A stretch of 47,081 nt of DNA from Pelagibacteraceae bacterium TMED65 (GTDB taxonomy: Bacteria; Pseudomonadota; Alphaproteobacteria; TMED127), in assembly GCA_002167215.1 (NCBI GenBank), contig NHDS01000019.1:17432-64512 (forward strand), read 5' to 3'. Below, in pieces: positions 32,933-41,773 of this stretch; position 1 is the first letter of the stretch; each line of letters opens with the position of its first letter. The notes below the pieces were generated by a model. The model did no database searches. It had not been told where the DNA came from and saw only the letters and a program-made list of their open reading frames with translations. A program made the translations under genes and the position numbers.

Positions 32933-34729
32933 TTATTTTCTTGAGATATTGATTGTAGATTTATCCACTTTTGAAACAATCTGACCTTTTACCCTGAAGA
33001 CAACGTCACAAATAGATAATGTAGAAATCCTATGAGCAATTATAAAAACAGTAATATCTTTCTCTAAATCATTTATCGCTTCTATAATTGAGTTTTCAGT
33101 TGCTTGGTCGAGTGCACTAGTGGGTTCATCAAAGCAAACGACTTCTACATCTCTGTATAAAGCCCTCGCTATACCAATTCTTTGTTTTTGCCCACCAGAT
33201 AATCTTGAACCTCTCTCACCCAGTATTGTTTCGGCACCGTGTTGCCAACTATCTACTAATTCATTTAATTTTACTTTTTCTATAATTTTATTAATTTTGT
33301 TTAAGTCTACCGCGTCTCTTGTTTCCCCAAACGCGATATTATCAATAAGAGAGCCATCAGCGATGTAGATGTTTTGTGGAACATGAGCAATATTTGCTTG
33401 CCATCCCTTTATATTACATTGGCTTAAGGCGCATTCATCGATGGATATAACTCCCTTTACTGGTTGCAGGAGGCCCATGATAAGATCCATCAATGTAGTT
33501 TTTCCACTACCAGTCTCTCCAATCAGACCAACCTTCGTTCCTTTTTTTATTCGTAATCTAATATTCTTAAAGATTAAGGGCTGAGTAGGCAAATATGAAA
33601 ACTCCACGTTTTCCAACCTAATTTCTTTTGAGAAGCACAATTTTTTTACATTTTGTTCCAAAAGGCTTTTTGGAACGTGTTGGTCTAGCAAAGTTAAAAC
33701 ATCTATCAGTGACTCCTTAGCCGCTCTAATATTACTTATTGACCCGTATACTTGTTGAAAGCTAGGTATTAACTTTTGAGCACCCAATGCCAGAACTCCA
33801 AGGACAGGTATTGCTCCTAGCAAACCTACCTCTGTTTTACTAAGAAAAAACGCTGAAATTGCAATTATCAGCATGAAAAGGGTCTCAATAACATATCTGG
33901 GACTTCCACTTATTATGTGTGCATCCCCCTGAGACTTACGTAATTTTTTATCTGCCGTATGAAAAATATTAGAAAATAATTTCTGACACCCTAATAAGAG
34001 AATGTCACGAATACCTTCAAGGCCTTCCTGTAACGCCTTAATTAATTTAGTTGACTCTGTTGCTATACTCTTACTACTTTTTTCCAGTCTACTTTTAGTT
34101 AGAAATAGTAATCCTCCATAGACACTTAAAAACCCAAGGATAGCTAGCAAAGATAAAAACGGTTCAACAATTATCAATGTCAAGCATATACCTGTGATAA
34201 TTGATATTGAACTAATTATGGTAAGAATGGATAATAAGACACCATAAATAACTGTGTCAGTTTTATTGATAACTCCATTCATTACTTCGCTACTGTTTCT
34301 ATCAATGTGAACAGAGTAGGGTTGGTAAAGAGTTTTCTGATAAATATCTTTACCTAAATCTGCTCCTACCGCAAAAGAAAATCGAGTTGTGATAATCAGT
34401 ACGCTGAGACGTAATGCACCAGCCAATAAAGCTGCCACTATAAAAAAAAGAGTTAAGGGTAGCACCAATTGACTAGGCTTAGAAAAATCAAACATAACCA
34501 TAAAGGGGTAAACATTTGGGTTATTGAAAATAGATTCTGGATCTGTCAAAATAGCAAGAAATGGAAGTATGGCTCCAATACTAATCATTTCAGTCGCAGC
34601 ACTTATAATCATGAGAACAAACATAAGGTAAAACTGCCGGTGTCTGCGACCATCCAGATGTTTCCACAATCTTTCTGTTAGCTTTAAAGAACTGTACCTT
34701 AGCCTATCTTCATTCCTATTAATTACCAT
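32933..34729 (-). CDS. ABC transporter, fused permease-ATPase (PglK/MsbA-like flippase)
   Basis: A 598-residue half-transporter. The membrane domain spans about residues 30-340 with six hydrophobic stretches. The ATPase follows: Walker A GETGSGKT at 404-411, signature LSGGQ at 510-514, Walker B VCFDE ending Glu535 and the switch His566 in IIAHR. All catalytic residues are intact. Homologues such as PglK flip undecaprenyl-pyrophosphate-linked oligosaccharides. No Wzx is in the window, so this is the likely repeat-unit flippase. It overlaps the upstream SDR gene by 7 bp and lies 10 bp before the LIC12162-family gene. Export of another lipid cannot be excluded. Confidence 0.9.
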   Translation of the reverse strand: MVINRNEDRLRYSSLKLTERLWKHLDGRRHRQFYLMFVLMIISAATEMISIGAILPFLAILTDPESIFNNPNVYPFMVMFDFSKPSQLVLPLTLFFIVAALLAGALRLSVLIITTRFSFAVGADLGKDIYQKTLYQPYSVHIDRNSSEVMNGVINKTDTVIYGVLLSILTIISSISIITGICLTLIIVEPFLSLLAILGFLSVYGGLLFLTKSRLEKSSKSIATESTKLIKALQEGLEGIRDILLLGCQKLFSNIFHTADKKLRKSQGDAHIISGSPRYVIETLFMLIIAISAFFLSKTEVGLLGAIPVLGVLALGAQKLIPSFQQVYGSISNIRAAKESLIDVLTLLDQHVPKSLLEQNVKKLCFSKEIRLENVEFSYLPTQPLIFKNIRLRIKKGTKVGLIGETGSGKTTLMDLIMGLLQPVKGVISIDECALSQCNIKGWQANIAHVPQNIYIADGSLIDNIAFGETRDAVDLNKINKIIEKVKLNELVDSWQHGAETILGERGSRLSGGQKQRIGIARALYRDVEVVCFDEPTSALDQATENSIIEAINDLEKDITVFIIAHRISTLSICDVVFRVKGQIVSKVDKSTINISRK

Positions 34730-35550
34730 GTGGTTCTACCACCATCTACAGGGATAATTGCGCCATTTAGATAACTTGAAGCATCACTCAACATCCAAAC
34801 AACTGTTCCTTGATACTCATTTGGTTGAGCCATTCGATTTAAAGGGATTCTGCTAGAAAGATTTTTTATGAAGCTGGTATCCTGCTGATTTTCAACACCT
34901 GCAGGACAGATTGCGTTACATCTAACTTTTTTTTCTGGCCAATAGGTAGCTAGGTATCTAGTTAACCCTAAAATACCTGCCTTAACGACTGAGTAACTTA
35001 CTGGCTTTACAGGTTGATTTGAAGGTGTCTTAGACGCATCTAGATATAGTCTCTGATCAGGGCCAATTAGGGCTAAATCAGAGGAAATATTAACGATCGA
35101 TCCTCCATTTAAATTTTTTGAAATTTGCGTTCCATAATATTTTGCACAAATAAATGAACCCGTTAAACCAACAGCTAAATCTTTTGCCCAGTTTTCGATT
35201 GGAAAATTTTCAAGGCGTGAAAAATTAATATCTTCATCCTCTCCAACTTTAGGGTTATTAGCGGCATTATTAATGAGCCCATCAATTTTGTTAAATTTTT
35301 TAACTATATGTTCTGAGTTTTTTCTGACTTGTTCTTCATCAGTAATATCCACTGCATAACCAAAAGCAGAAGAGTTAAATTTTTTATTTATTTTACTTGC
35401 TAACGAAGTAACTTTACTTAGAGATAGGTCCAAAAGAATGGGAATTCCTCCATAAGCAGCAATTGCCTCAGCATGATATCTACCCAGTAAACCAGCAGCA
35501 CCTGTCACAACCACAACCTTATCTTCGAGCGAAAATAAATTTTCTAACAT
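34723..35550 (-). CDS. Short-chain dehydrogenase/reductase (SDR)
   Basis: A classical SDR of 275 residues from the ATG at 35550; an in-frame ATG at 35589 would add 13 residues. I prefer 35550 because the family normally begins close to the FSLEDKVVVVTGAAG cofactor motif and because 35589 lies inside the upstream gene. The active site is intact: serine in GGSIVNISSDL and YxxxK in PVSYSVVKAG. GLINNAANNP is the usual NNAG-like stretch. It is next to another SDR, an aminotransferase and CMP-ulosonate genes, resembling PtmA-type enzymes of legionaminic acid loci. It probably oxidises or reduces a sugar intermediate. It overlaps the flippase gene by 7 bp. Confidence 0.87.
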   Translation of the reverse strand: MLENLFSLEDKVVVVTGAAGLLGRYHAEAIAAYGGIPILLDLSLSKVTSLASKINKKFNSSAFGYAVDITDEEQVRKNSEHIVKKFNKIDGLINNAANNPKVGEDEDINFSRLENFPIENWAKDLAVGLTGSFICAKYYGTQISKNLNGGSIVNISSDLALIGPDQRLYLDASKTPSNQPVKPVSYSVVKAGILGLTRYLATYWPEKKVRCNAICPAGVENQQDTSFIKNLSSRIPLNRMAQPNEYQGTVVWMLSDASSYLNGAIIPVDGGRTTW

Positions 35551-35563
35551 TTCTTGACTTCGA

Positions 35564-36334
35564 TCAAATTGCAGCCGTCTGACCACCATCTACAACTAAA
35601 AGGCTACCAGTTATAAAGGAAGCCCTCTGAGAACAAAGAAATACGGCAGCGCTTGCTACTTCTTCTGGCAAACCAAATCGCTTCATAGGTACATTGGCCT
35701 TTAACATTTCTTTAACAGCATTCTTATTTTCTTTAAATTTTCTTTCCCACGACCCACCAGTGAAATAAATATTTCCGGGAGCTAAGACATTTATTCTCAC
35801 TTTTGAACCAAGTTTCTTTGAAATATTTTTGGCAAAAGATATTATTGCTGTTTTTGATGTGGAATAGGCAGTTGGAGCACCAAAAGATTCTAATCCCGCT
35901 ATTGAAGAAATAAACAGCAAGCAGCCATTCGATTTTTCTAAATACGGTAGAAAAACTCTAGTTGTAAACAAAGCAGACTCAAAATTCTCCTTCCAACTTT
36001 TTTCCCATTCCTCTTCACTCGGAACCGCATCCCTGGTGCTAGTACCATTCCCAACATTCGCTACGACAATGTCTAGTTCATTCCACTTATCTTTGACTGA
36101 TTTTTCTAATTGTTCTAATGACCGTCGATCTGTACAATCAGAAATACTTGCGAAAACTCTGTTTTCATCGAATTTATTTGTAAGTTTTTCATAAGCAATC
36201 CTCAAATCATCTGAACCCCTTGCGCAGATCCATACTTTAGCATTCTCATTCAAGAACGAGTTGGCAATACTAAGCCCAATCCCCCTAGAGCCACCAGTTA
36301 TTATTACCTTTTTATCTTTGAGGCGTAAGTCCAA
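35564..36334 (-). CDS. Short-chain dehydrogenase/reductase (SDR), probable TTG start
   Basis: A classical SDR with VIITGGSRGIG near the N-terminus, NVGNGTS, serine in LLFISSIAGL, YxxxK in TAYSTSKTA, and VNVLAPGNIYFTGG-like residues toward the C-terminus. A frame from an ATG at 36400 exists but would overlap the aminotransferase gene by 65 bp and add 22 residues with no family match. The TTG at 36334, two bases after the aminotransferase stop, gives MDLRLKDKKVIITGG, a standard SDR start, so I use it (256 residues). It probably acts with the SDR downstream on the ulosonate precursor. Confidence 0.83.
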   Translation of the reverse strand: MDLRLKDKKVIITGGSRGIGLSIANSFLNENAKVWICARGSDDLRIAYEKLTNKFDENRVFASISDCTDRRSLEQLEKSVKDKWNELDIVVANVGNGTSTRDAVPSEEEWEKSWKENFESALFTTRVFLPYLEKSNGCLLFISSIAGLESFGAPTAYSTSKTAIISFAKNISKKLGSKVRINVLAPGNIYFTGGSWERKFKENKNAVKEMLKANVPMKRFGLPEEVASAAVFLCSQRASFITGSLLVVDGGQTAAI

Positions 36335-36335
36335 A

Positions 36336-37310
36336 TTAACTCGATGAAAACTGATATGGTGTTGGTGCTTTGTGTTTAAGGGTGGAAACCTCTCTCGCAT
36401 AATCTTCTATTTGCCCTTGAATATTCACGCCAACATTACTTGACCATTTATCAAGAAGCATTTTAGTAATTGGTCCCATTTTACCTTCTCCAATTTTGAT
36501 ACCCTGTAAAGAAACAGTAGGAAGAATGCAGAAAGGTGTTGCAGTCATAAATGCTTCATCAGCTTCATAAACATCGTAGGGCTCAATATTACATTCTGTA
36601 CATGGAATATCCAGTTGAGATGCTAACTCGAAAATGTAGTCTCTACTTATTCCTCTCAGTATATTACGGCCTTCTGGTGTCAATATTTTTCCTTTTTTTA
36701 TAATAAAAAAATTATCTCCAGTACCCTCTGTAACATGCCCGTCAGGGTCCAAAAGTAAAGCCCAATTATTTTCTCCTTTTACTTGAGATGCCTCAATATT
36801 TGCCATTTGATAAAATATTCTACTTCTATTTTTTATCTTTGGGTCGAGGAGATTTCCAGGGATAGCCCTTTGAGAAGGTATCACTGCATTAATACCTGAT
36901 CTAAAAAGAGGCGCAAGAGATGCTACTGTCCATTTAAGAGGGAAATCCGCTACTACTAAAGTTGGTTCAATCTTGCCATCAAATACCGAAGAATATATGC
37001 CTAGAGGTCCTCTACTAACGTTTATCATTAACCGATGTTCATCGTGGGCCTCAAAAGCTGGCTCATTTTGTTCAACAACATCATAGCAAATCTGTTCCAA
37101 TTCACTTATTTCAACGCTTATTGGAATTCGCAAAATTTTAATACCCATATATAAGCGCTCTAAATGTTCTCTTAGCTTAAATTGTTTTTTGTTGAAAGAC
37201 CTAGTCATTTCAAAAACCATATCTCCAAACATTAGCGCAGAGTCAAATATTGATATTTTTGCGTCTTTTTCAGAAACATATTGGCCATTCATATACACAA
37301 CACGTTTCAT
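36336..37310 (-). CDS. Class IV PLP aminotransferase (BCAT/D-amino acid transaminase-like)
   Basis: A fold-type IV aminotransferase of about 324 residues from the ATG at 37310, which gives the family-like start MKRVVYMNGQYVSEKDAKIS; ATGs at 37328, 37331 and 37346 are also in frame. The PLP lysine is expected in DPKIKNRSRIFYQMA, and ALLLDPDGHVTEGTGDNFF is the conserved C-terminal half motif. Family members transaminate branched-chain or D-amino acids or make aromatic amines. Sugar aminations in polysaccharide loci normally use DegT-type enzymes, so a class IV enzyme here is unusual. It may supply an amino-acid substituent or an amino group to an open-chain sugar. It lies 10 bp after the methyltransferase gene. 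Confidence 0.85.
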   Translation of the reverse strand: MKRVVYMNGQYVSEKDAKISIFDSALMFGDMVFEMTRSFNKKQFKLREHLERLYMGIKILRIPISVEISELEQICYDVVEQNEPAFEAHDEHRLMINVSRGPLGIYSSVFDGKIEPTLVVADFPLKWTVASLAPLFRSGINAVIPSQRAIPGNLLDPKIKNRSRIFYQMANIEASQVKGENNWALLLDPDGHVTEGTGDNFFIIKKGKILTPEGRNILRGISRDYIFELASQLDIPCTECNIEPYDVYEADEAFMTATPFCILPTVSLQGIKIGEGKMGPITKMLLDKWSSNVGVNIQGQIEDYAREVSTLKHKAPTPYQFSSS

Positions 37311-37320
37311 TTGACTAATT

Positions 37321-38202
37321 TTATTCATCATTTTTTTTCTTTTCAAGTGAGCTCATCATTTTATTATGTTTTTCTAAAAAGTTCGAGTCTTTCAACAATG
37401 ACCACGCATATTTATTATAATTTAAACTACTATCGTTGAGACTAGCATAAGAGTCCTTATTAACAGATTCATTCTTCTTTGCTTCTATTATAAGAGAAGT
37501 TTCTGGGTCTCTGTCGAATCCAGTCACTTTGAAATCTATATTGTATTTACCTTCAACAGGATCATAGTAATGAGTTAATCCATTTTCCTTATAAAAATTT
37601 TTGTTAAAGTTTTGCCAAGTTGGAGGCATTCCGACTACATGTAGTGGCTCCTCGTAATCATTCAAATCAGATTCACAAAAACTTTTCTCTCTTACCGACG
37701 AAAACCCAGTTCTTTCTAAAAGAATCTTCAGCATCTCAAAATCATACGAATACAGATGAGCATATCCTGCAATAAAGCCGTTTAATCCTCGATCATAGAG
37801 AGCTGTGTCTTGACCCGGAGAAACAATAAAATTCATAAACATACCACCTAAGCCTAAATCAGTTCGCAAGTTTTCATCTTCTAGTTTTGCTCTATTAAAA
37901 AAATCATAATCTTTTTTTACATAGGCCTCTGCAATTCTCCCTAAATTGGGGGTTAAAATGCGTAGTATACCTTTCATTGAAAGCACGCGATTAAATTCTA
38001 GCAAGATATCCTCGAGCTTTACGTGCGGAATATGTTCAAACATATGGCTTGTGAAAATGGTTGAGCAAGTTCCATTGTCAAGGGGTATATTTGATGCATC
38101 TCCCTCAATAGACATTTTATCACCATCTTTAGTCTTGTGGTCTAGCGTATACCACCCTTCTTTTTCCCAAAGCGGGCCGGCGCCAACATTTAACTTTATC
38201 AT
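37321..38202 (-). CDS. SAM-dependent methyltransferase (class I), surface polysaccharide type
   Basis: A 293-residue protein. The start IKLNVGAGPLWEKEGWYTLD matches polysaccharide-locus methyltransferases of the Methyltransf_11 type, with FTSHMFEHIPHVKLEDILLE as the post-motif region and a downstream helical segment. It may instead be one of the non-methylating homologues, as motif I (LNVGAGP) is short. It abuts the CMP-sugar synthetase stop codon. Probable role: O-methylation of the ulosonate or its precursor. The C-terminal 60 residues are polar and poorly conserved in appearance. Confidence 0.82.
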   Translation of the reverse strand: MIKLNVGAGPLWEKEGWYTLDHKTKDGDKMSIEGDASNIPLDNGTCSTIFTSHMFEHIPHVKLEDILLEFNRVLSMKGILRILTPNLGRIAEAYVKKDYDFFNRAKLEDENLRTDLGLGGMFMNFIVSPGQDTALYDRGLNGFIAGYAHLYSYDFEMLKILLERTGFSSVREKSFCESDLNDYEEPLHVVGMPPTWQNFNKNFYKENGLTHYYDPVEGKYNIDFKVTGFDRDPETSLIIEAKKNESVNKDSYASLNDSSLNYNKYAWSLLKDSNFLEKHNKMMSSLEKKKNDE

Positions 38203-38889
38203 TTATTTACCTCTCAAAACAAATTCATTCATTAAAGCGCAACATACCCTAAGATCGATGGAGTTATCGATTTCAAAAATTTGCCATGGCTCCATCTCTG
38301 AGTAACCAATCCTTCCTCCCAATCGGTTTAATTGTTGCTCTAAAATCTCTGGTTTAAAAATATAAAAAGACCCATTTTCGATTATTTGTGGTTCATGGTC
38401 TTGTCTTCTTTTTCTATTTCTATAATCGTAATTCACACTTTCCAACTTTCCACTCTCGTTTTTATACCAAAAATATAAATCATCTACCTTTGAGGCAGAA
38501 AAAAGAGAGTCAAGCTTATCTGTTTTAAACTTTGCAATAGCTTCATCTATGTCAGATTCTTTTCTTAAAGGCGAGGTAACCTGAGGACAAAAAAGTGCAT
38601 CATATTTTACCTGTCTTTCATTAAGAGTTTTCATAGCATGCAGCCATCCTGACTCAGATGTTGACTCGTCGCCCGACAGTGCATGAGGTCGTCTAATAAT
38701 TTTGGCTCCATATTCTTCTGCAATTTCAATAATTTCCTTACTATCTGAGCTAACCCACACATTTTCGATAAGTTCGGATTTTGTACACTGTTCTATTGTC
38801 CAACCAATCAGTGGCTTGCCACAAAAATTTACGATATTCTTTTTTGGAATACTTTTTGATCCCCCTCTTGCTAAAATGATTGCTTGCAT
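38203..38889 (-). CDS. CMP-sugar synthetase (acylneuraminate cytidylyltransferase family)
   Basis: A 228-residue nucleotidyltransferase with MQAIILARGGSKSIPKKNI for nucleotide binding, VWVSSDSKEI, CPQVTSPLRKESDID, and the C-terminal ENGSFYIFKPEIL plus EIDNSIDL typical of NeuA/PseF/LegF. It activates a nonulosonate or related 2-keto-3-deoxy acid with CTP. NeuB- and KdsC-like genes lie immediately upstream, forming a synthase-phosphatase-activation series. It is separated by 16 bp from the isomerase gene. The exact acid (sialic, legionaminic, pseudaminic or other) is not deducible. Confidence 0.93.
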   Translation of the reverse strand: MQAIILARGGSKSIPKKNIVNFCGKPLIGWTIEQCTKSELIENVWVSSDSKEIIEIAEEYGAKIIRRPHALSGDESTSESGWLHAMKTLNERQVKYDALFCPQVTSPLRKESDIDEAIAKFKTDKLDSLFSASKVDDLYFWYKNESGKLESVNYDYRNRKRRQDHEPQIIENGSFYIFKPEILEQQLNRLGGRIGYSEMEPWQIFEIDNSIDLRVCCALMNEFVLRGK

Positions 38890-38905
38890 GGCGCCTGAAA
38901 ATTTC

Positions 38906-39733
38906 CTAATAAAGGTATTTCTTAATCCAATTAAACTGTTTTTGAAAGACCATTAAGCCTTCATCATCCCTAAAAGCTTGCATGACGTAGGGGCCTTTGT
39001 AATTGATTTCTTTAAGAAGTTGAAAAACGAGCGGGAAGTTCGCGTTGCCTTTACCAAGAAAAACTGGGGCACCGTGCAACTCACGATCCTTAATATGAAC
39101 ATCAGAAATCCTGTCGCCATAAGCTTGCAATTCTTCCTTAATATCAAAACCTAACGATGCACTGTTTCCGATATCATAGTTTACGGTAATGGTATTCGAG
39201 CTTAGTTTTTCAATCAAATTATAAAACTTGTCTGGTGGGAGATCGGTTTCAAGACAAATATTCACACCGAGTCGTTCAGCGACAGGAATTACAGGCAATA
39301 TTTTATCGACAAAACATTTTAAATTGTCTGTTTGTTTTAAAGATGATTGGTCTACGCATGGAATTATAACATCCGAAACCCCCAAAATCTTAGCATTATT
39401 TAATAATAGTTTTAAAATACCCAAACTATTTTCACTAATCTTTTTATTTTTAGAATGCAATGGAGCGTCCATAAAATAGTCAGCGCATATAGTGCTGACT
39501 TTGACACCGGTCAATTTAGTGATCTGCTGAATTTTTTCAATTCCGACCGAAGACATTAATGGGTTTTTCTCAAAATCATCAAAATCTAGAATGAATTCTA
39601 TACAGTCTAATTTAAGATCAGCGGCAATTTGAAATTCATTTTCCCAATATCCCAAAGGGTGTGCTTGGTATTTTCCTTTAAACTTAGGTAGCAGCCTACC
39701 TTGCATGACCCCTATTTTATTTTTGTTACCCAC
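38906..39733 (-). CDS. Sugar phosphate isomerase/epimerase, TIM-barrel
   Basis: A 275-residue xylose-isomerase-like TIM barrel. Metal ligands are likely in NICLETDLPP, TVNYDIGNSA, SDVHIKDRE and the C-terminal MQAFRD, where the usual Glu is Gln. The start MGNKNKIGVMQGRLLPKF resembles members in nonulosonate and O-antigen clusters whose reaction is unknown. It lies between the NeuB-like synthase and the CMP-sugar synthetase, so it probably makes or modifies the synthase's sugar acceptor. The Gln replacement should be checked by alignment. Confidence 0.82.
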   Translation of the reverse strand: MGNKNKIGVMQGRLLPKFKGKYQAHPLGYWENEFQIAADLKLDCIEFILDFDDFEKNPLMSSVGIEKIQQITKLTGVKVSTICADYFMDAPLHSKNKKISENSLGILKLLLNNAKILGVSDVIIPCVDQSSLKQTDNLKCFVDKILPVIPVAERLGVNICLETDLPPDKFYNLIEKLSSNTITVNYDIGNSASLGFDIKEELQAYGDRISDVHIKDRELHGAPVFLGKGNANFPLVFQLLKEINYKGPYVMQAFRDDEGLMVFQKQFNWIKKYLY

Positions 39734-39764
39734 GTGGTTGAGAAGTTTTAGAGAATGAATTAAC

Positions 39765-40598
39765 TCAATTCAAGTGAGCTCTTAACTTTTCTGCTATAGG
39801 AACTTCAGCCTCTAATATTCTTTTCTTACCATCACCCATAGCTAATTCAATTTTTCTAACTGCACCAACCAATTGACGTAACCCAGCAGGCTCAATAGAC
39901 GCAGCCTGATCCGATCCATACATTGATCGGTCTAATGTTATGTGTCTTTCCAAAGAAGTTATGCCCAAGGCTGATGCCGCATATGAAATTGCCAACCCTA
40001 CTTCATGACCACTATACCCAACATTACAATTGAACTTTTCTCTTAGTGTTTTTATGACATTCAGATTAGCATCTTCTTCATTCATGGGGTAGGTAGAAAC
40101 AGTATGCATCAATTCAAAAGAGCACTGGGCTGTTTTGAAAATATCTATAGCAGTCTGTATTTGATTAAAATCACTCATTCCTGTCGATATAAACGTATGT
40201 TTTTTTTCTGAAGCAACTGCCTTCAATAAATCTTCATAAATAATCATCGCTGAAGCAATTTTATTAAATCCACAACTAAATTGGTTTAAGAACTTCTGAC
40301 TATTCAAGTCCCATGCCGACGCAAACCATGAAATCTCTTTATGCTTACAATACCTGTCAATCTCTGTGTACTCTTCAAGTCCAAACTCTAGTCCTAATTT
40401 TTGATCTCTTTGGGTTTTACCCCATGGGCTATCTCTTAAAGAACTTAAAACTTCTTTGGTATAAACCAGATCTATATCTCTTTTTTGAAATTTTACAGCA
40501 TCACAACCTGCGTCCTTGGCGTGATCTATTAACGCCTTGCAAATTTCCATATCTCCATTGTGGTTTATACCAATTTCAGCAATTATGAATATTGACAT
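39765..40598 (-). CDS. NeuB-family synthase lacking the SAF domain
   Basis: A 277-residue NeuB TIM barrel: IIAEIGINHNGD at the N-terminus, AVKFQKRDIDLVY, STGMSDFNQIQTAI, GYSGHEVGLAIS and ERHITLDRSMYGSDQAASI. Typical NeuB/PseI/LegI are about 340-350 residues with a C-terminal SAF (antifreeze-like) domain that caps the active site; here the protein ends shortly after the barrel (PIAEKLRAHLN). The reaction would be condensation of phosphoenolpyruvate with an aldose or its phosphate. A KdsC-like phosphatase is directly upstream, suggesting a phosphorylated product as in the Neu5Ac-9-phosphate route. The shortened form is probably a separate subfamily. Confidence 0.9.
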   Translation of the reverse strand: MSIFIIAEIGINHNGDMEICKALIDHAKDAGCDAVKFQKRDIDLVYTKEVLSSLRDSPWGKTQRDQKLGLEFGLEEYTEIDRYCKHKEISWFASAWDLNSQKFLNQFSCGFNKIASAMIIYEDLLKAVASEKKHTFISTGMSDFNQIQTAIDIFKTAQCSFELMHTVSTYPMNEEDANLNVIKTLREKFNCNVGYSGHEVGLAISYAASALGITSLERHITLDRSMYGSDQAASIEPAGLRQLVGAVRKIELAMGDGKKRILEAEVPIAEKLRAHLN

Positions 40599-40599
40599 T

Positions 40600-41118
40600 T
40601 CAACTCTCCCTTAAGTATAAAATTTTTAACAAATTCAATTTAAAAATATTTTCTAGCAAATCTCTTACAACTCCACTGCCACCTTCAGTCTTCAGCACAA
40701 CATCAGCAGTTTTTATAACTACCTTGTGACTGTCTGCAGGACACGCACTAAACCCACACAACTTCATTGCAATATAATCGTTAACATCATTACCTACATA
40801 CATTACTCTCTTTAAGTCAATTTGCATTTCAGCTGCGATTTTTTTTAAAGCAGAGGCCTTGTCTTCTAAACCTATCAAAGCCGGAACCTTAAGTTTTTTT
40901 GCTCTTACTGACACCACTTTATTTTTCTCAGTCGACATAATATAAGCTTTCTTAGCCAACATATGCAAAGCTTGAAATCCTAAGCCATCGGATCGATTGC
41001 ATGTGACATATTCCATTCCATTTTCGTCAATAATAACGCGGTTATTGGTTAATACGCCGTCAAAGTCAAATATGAAAAGATCAACATCGTCAATAGAAAA
41101 AAAAACTTCGTTATTCAT
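40600..41118 (-). CDS. KdsC-like HAD phosphatase
   Basis: A 172-residue cap-less HAD phosphatase. The nucleophile motif is FDFDGVLTN (Asp18 and Asp20), with MSTEKNKVV in motif II (serine or threonine position) and YVGNDVNDYIAM in motif IV. KdsC removes phosphate from Kdo-8-phosphate; related proteins act on Neu5Ac-9-phosphate and the C-terminal half of some NeuA proteins has this fold. Here it separates the GmhA and NeuB genes (overlap 4 bp with GmhA, 1 bp gap to NeuB), and most likely dephosphorylates the product of the NeuB-like synthase. Confidence 0.9.
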   Translation of the reverse strand: MNNEVFFSIDDVDLFIFDFDGVLTNNRVIIDENGMEYVTCNRSDGLGFQALHMLAKKAYIMSTEKNKVVSVRAKKLKVPALIGLEDKASALKKIAAEMQIDLKRVMYVGNDVNDYIAMKLCGFSACPADSHKVVIKTADVVLKTEGGSGVVRDLLENIFKLNLLKILYLRES

Positions 41119-41726
41119 TTACTTTTCCACAAATTTACAAATTGATTTTCAAGAAGCTTCTCCTCAATCATTTCCATTAGCGCATGCCCAGCAGTAATAT
41201 GCGCTTCTTGTATTCTACCAGTAGTACTACTTGGAACCATAAAATATTCATCACACCAATCCAAAACCTTACCTCCATCAGAGCCTAAGAAGCCAAAAAC
41301 TGGTATTCCCATTTCATTTGCGGCCTTAGCCGCATTATTAATATTTTTTGGATTTCCTGAAGTAGAAATAACTAAAAGTATATCTTCTGGTTTTCCCAGA
41401 GCCTTTAAACTACGCTCAAACAAAAATTCGAAACCAAAGTCATTCCCACACGCAGTTAACGTAGATGTATCTAATGCTAAAGAAATAACTGGTATACTAT
41501 TTCTATTATTTTGGGGCTTAAGCCGAACCAGCATCTCTGCCGCCAAGTGCTGAGCATCTGAGGCAGACCCTCCGTTACCACAAATCATTAATTTTCCGCC
41601 AGTCTCTATACTTTTCACAATTTTAGTACCCATTTTTACAAGGCACCCGAGGTCATGTGCTAAGCATTGCTGCTTAACCCTTATAGACTCTGTGAATAAC
41701 TCATGAATTTTATCAATACTGCTCAT
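41115..41726 (-). CDS. gmhA: Phosphoheptose isomerase (D-sedoheptulose 7-phosphate isomerase)
   Basis: A 203-residue SIS-fold protein with the full GmhA signature: CGNGGSASDAQHLAAEM (catalytic Glu kept), ISTSGNPKNINNAAK and RIQEAHITAGHALMEMIE with the catalytic His. It converts sedoheptulose 7-phosphate to D-glycero-D-manno-heptose 7-phosphate, the first step towards GDP- or ADP-heptose. The later steps (HddA and the HddC-GmhB-like fusion) are encoded at 24.4-26.6 kb. It overlaps the KdsC-like gene by 4 bp. This is the catalytically credible GmhA of the window. Confidence 0.93.
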   Translation of the reverse strand: MSSIDKIHELFTESIRVKQQCLAHDLGCLVKMGTKIVKSIETGGKLMICGNGGSASDAQHLAAEMLVRLKPQNNRNSIPVISLALDTSTLTACGNDFGFEFLFERSLKALGKPEDILLVISTSGNPKNINNAAKAANEMGIPVFGFLGSDGGKVLDWCDEYFMVPSSTTGRIQEAHITAGHALMEMIEEKLLENQFVNLWKSK

Positions 41727-41773
41727 AAAGTTTATCTCTTTCTAAATTGAAAATTAAAATTTTTGAATAAAAT

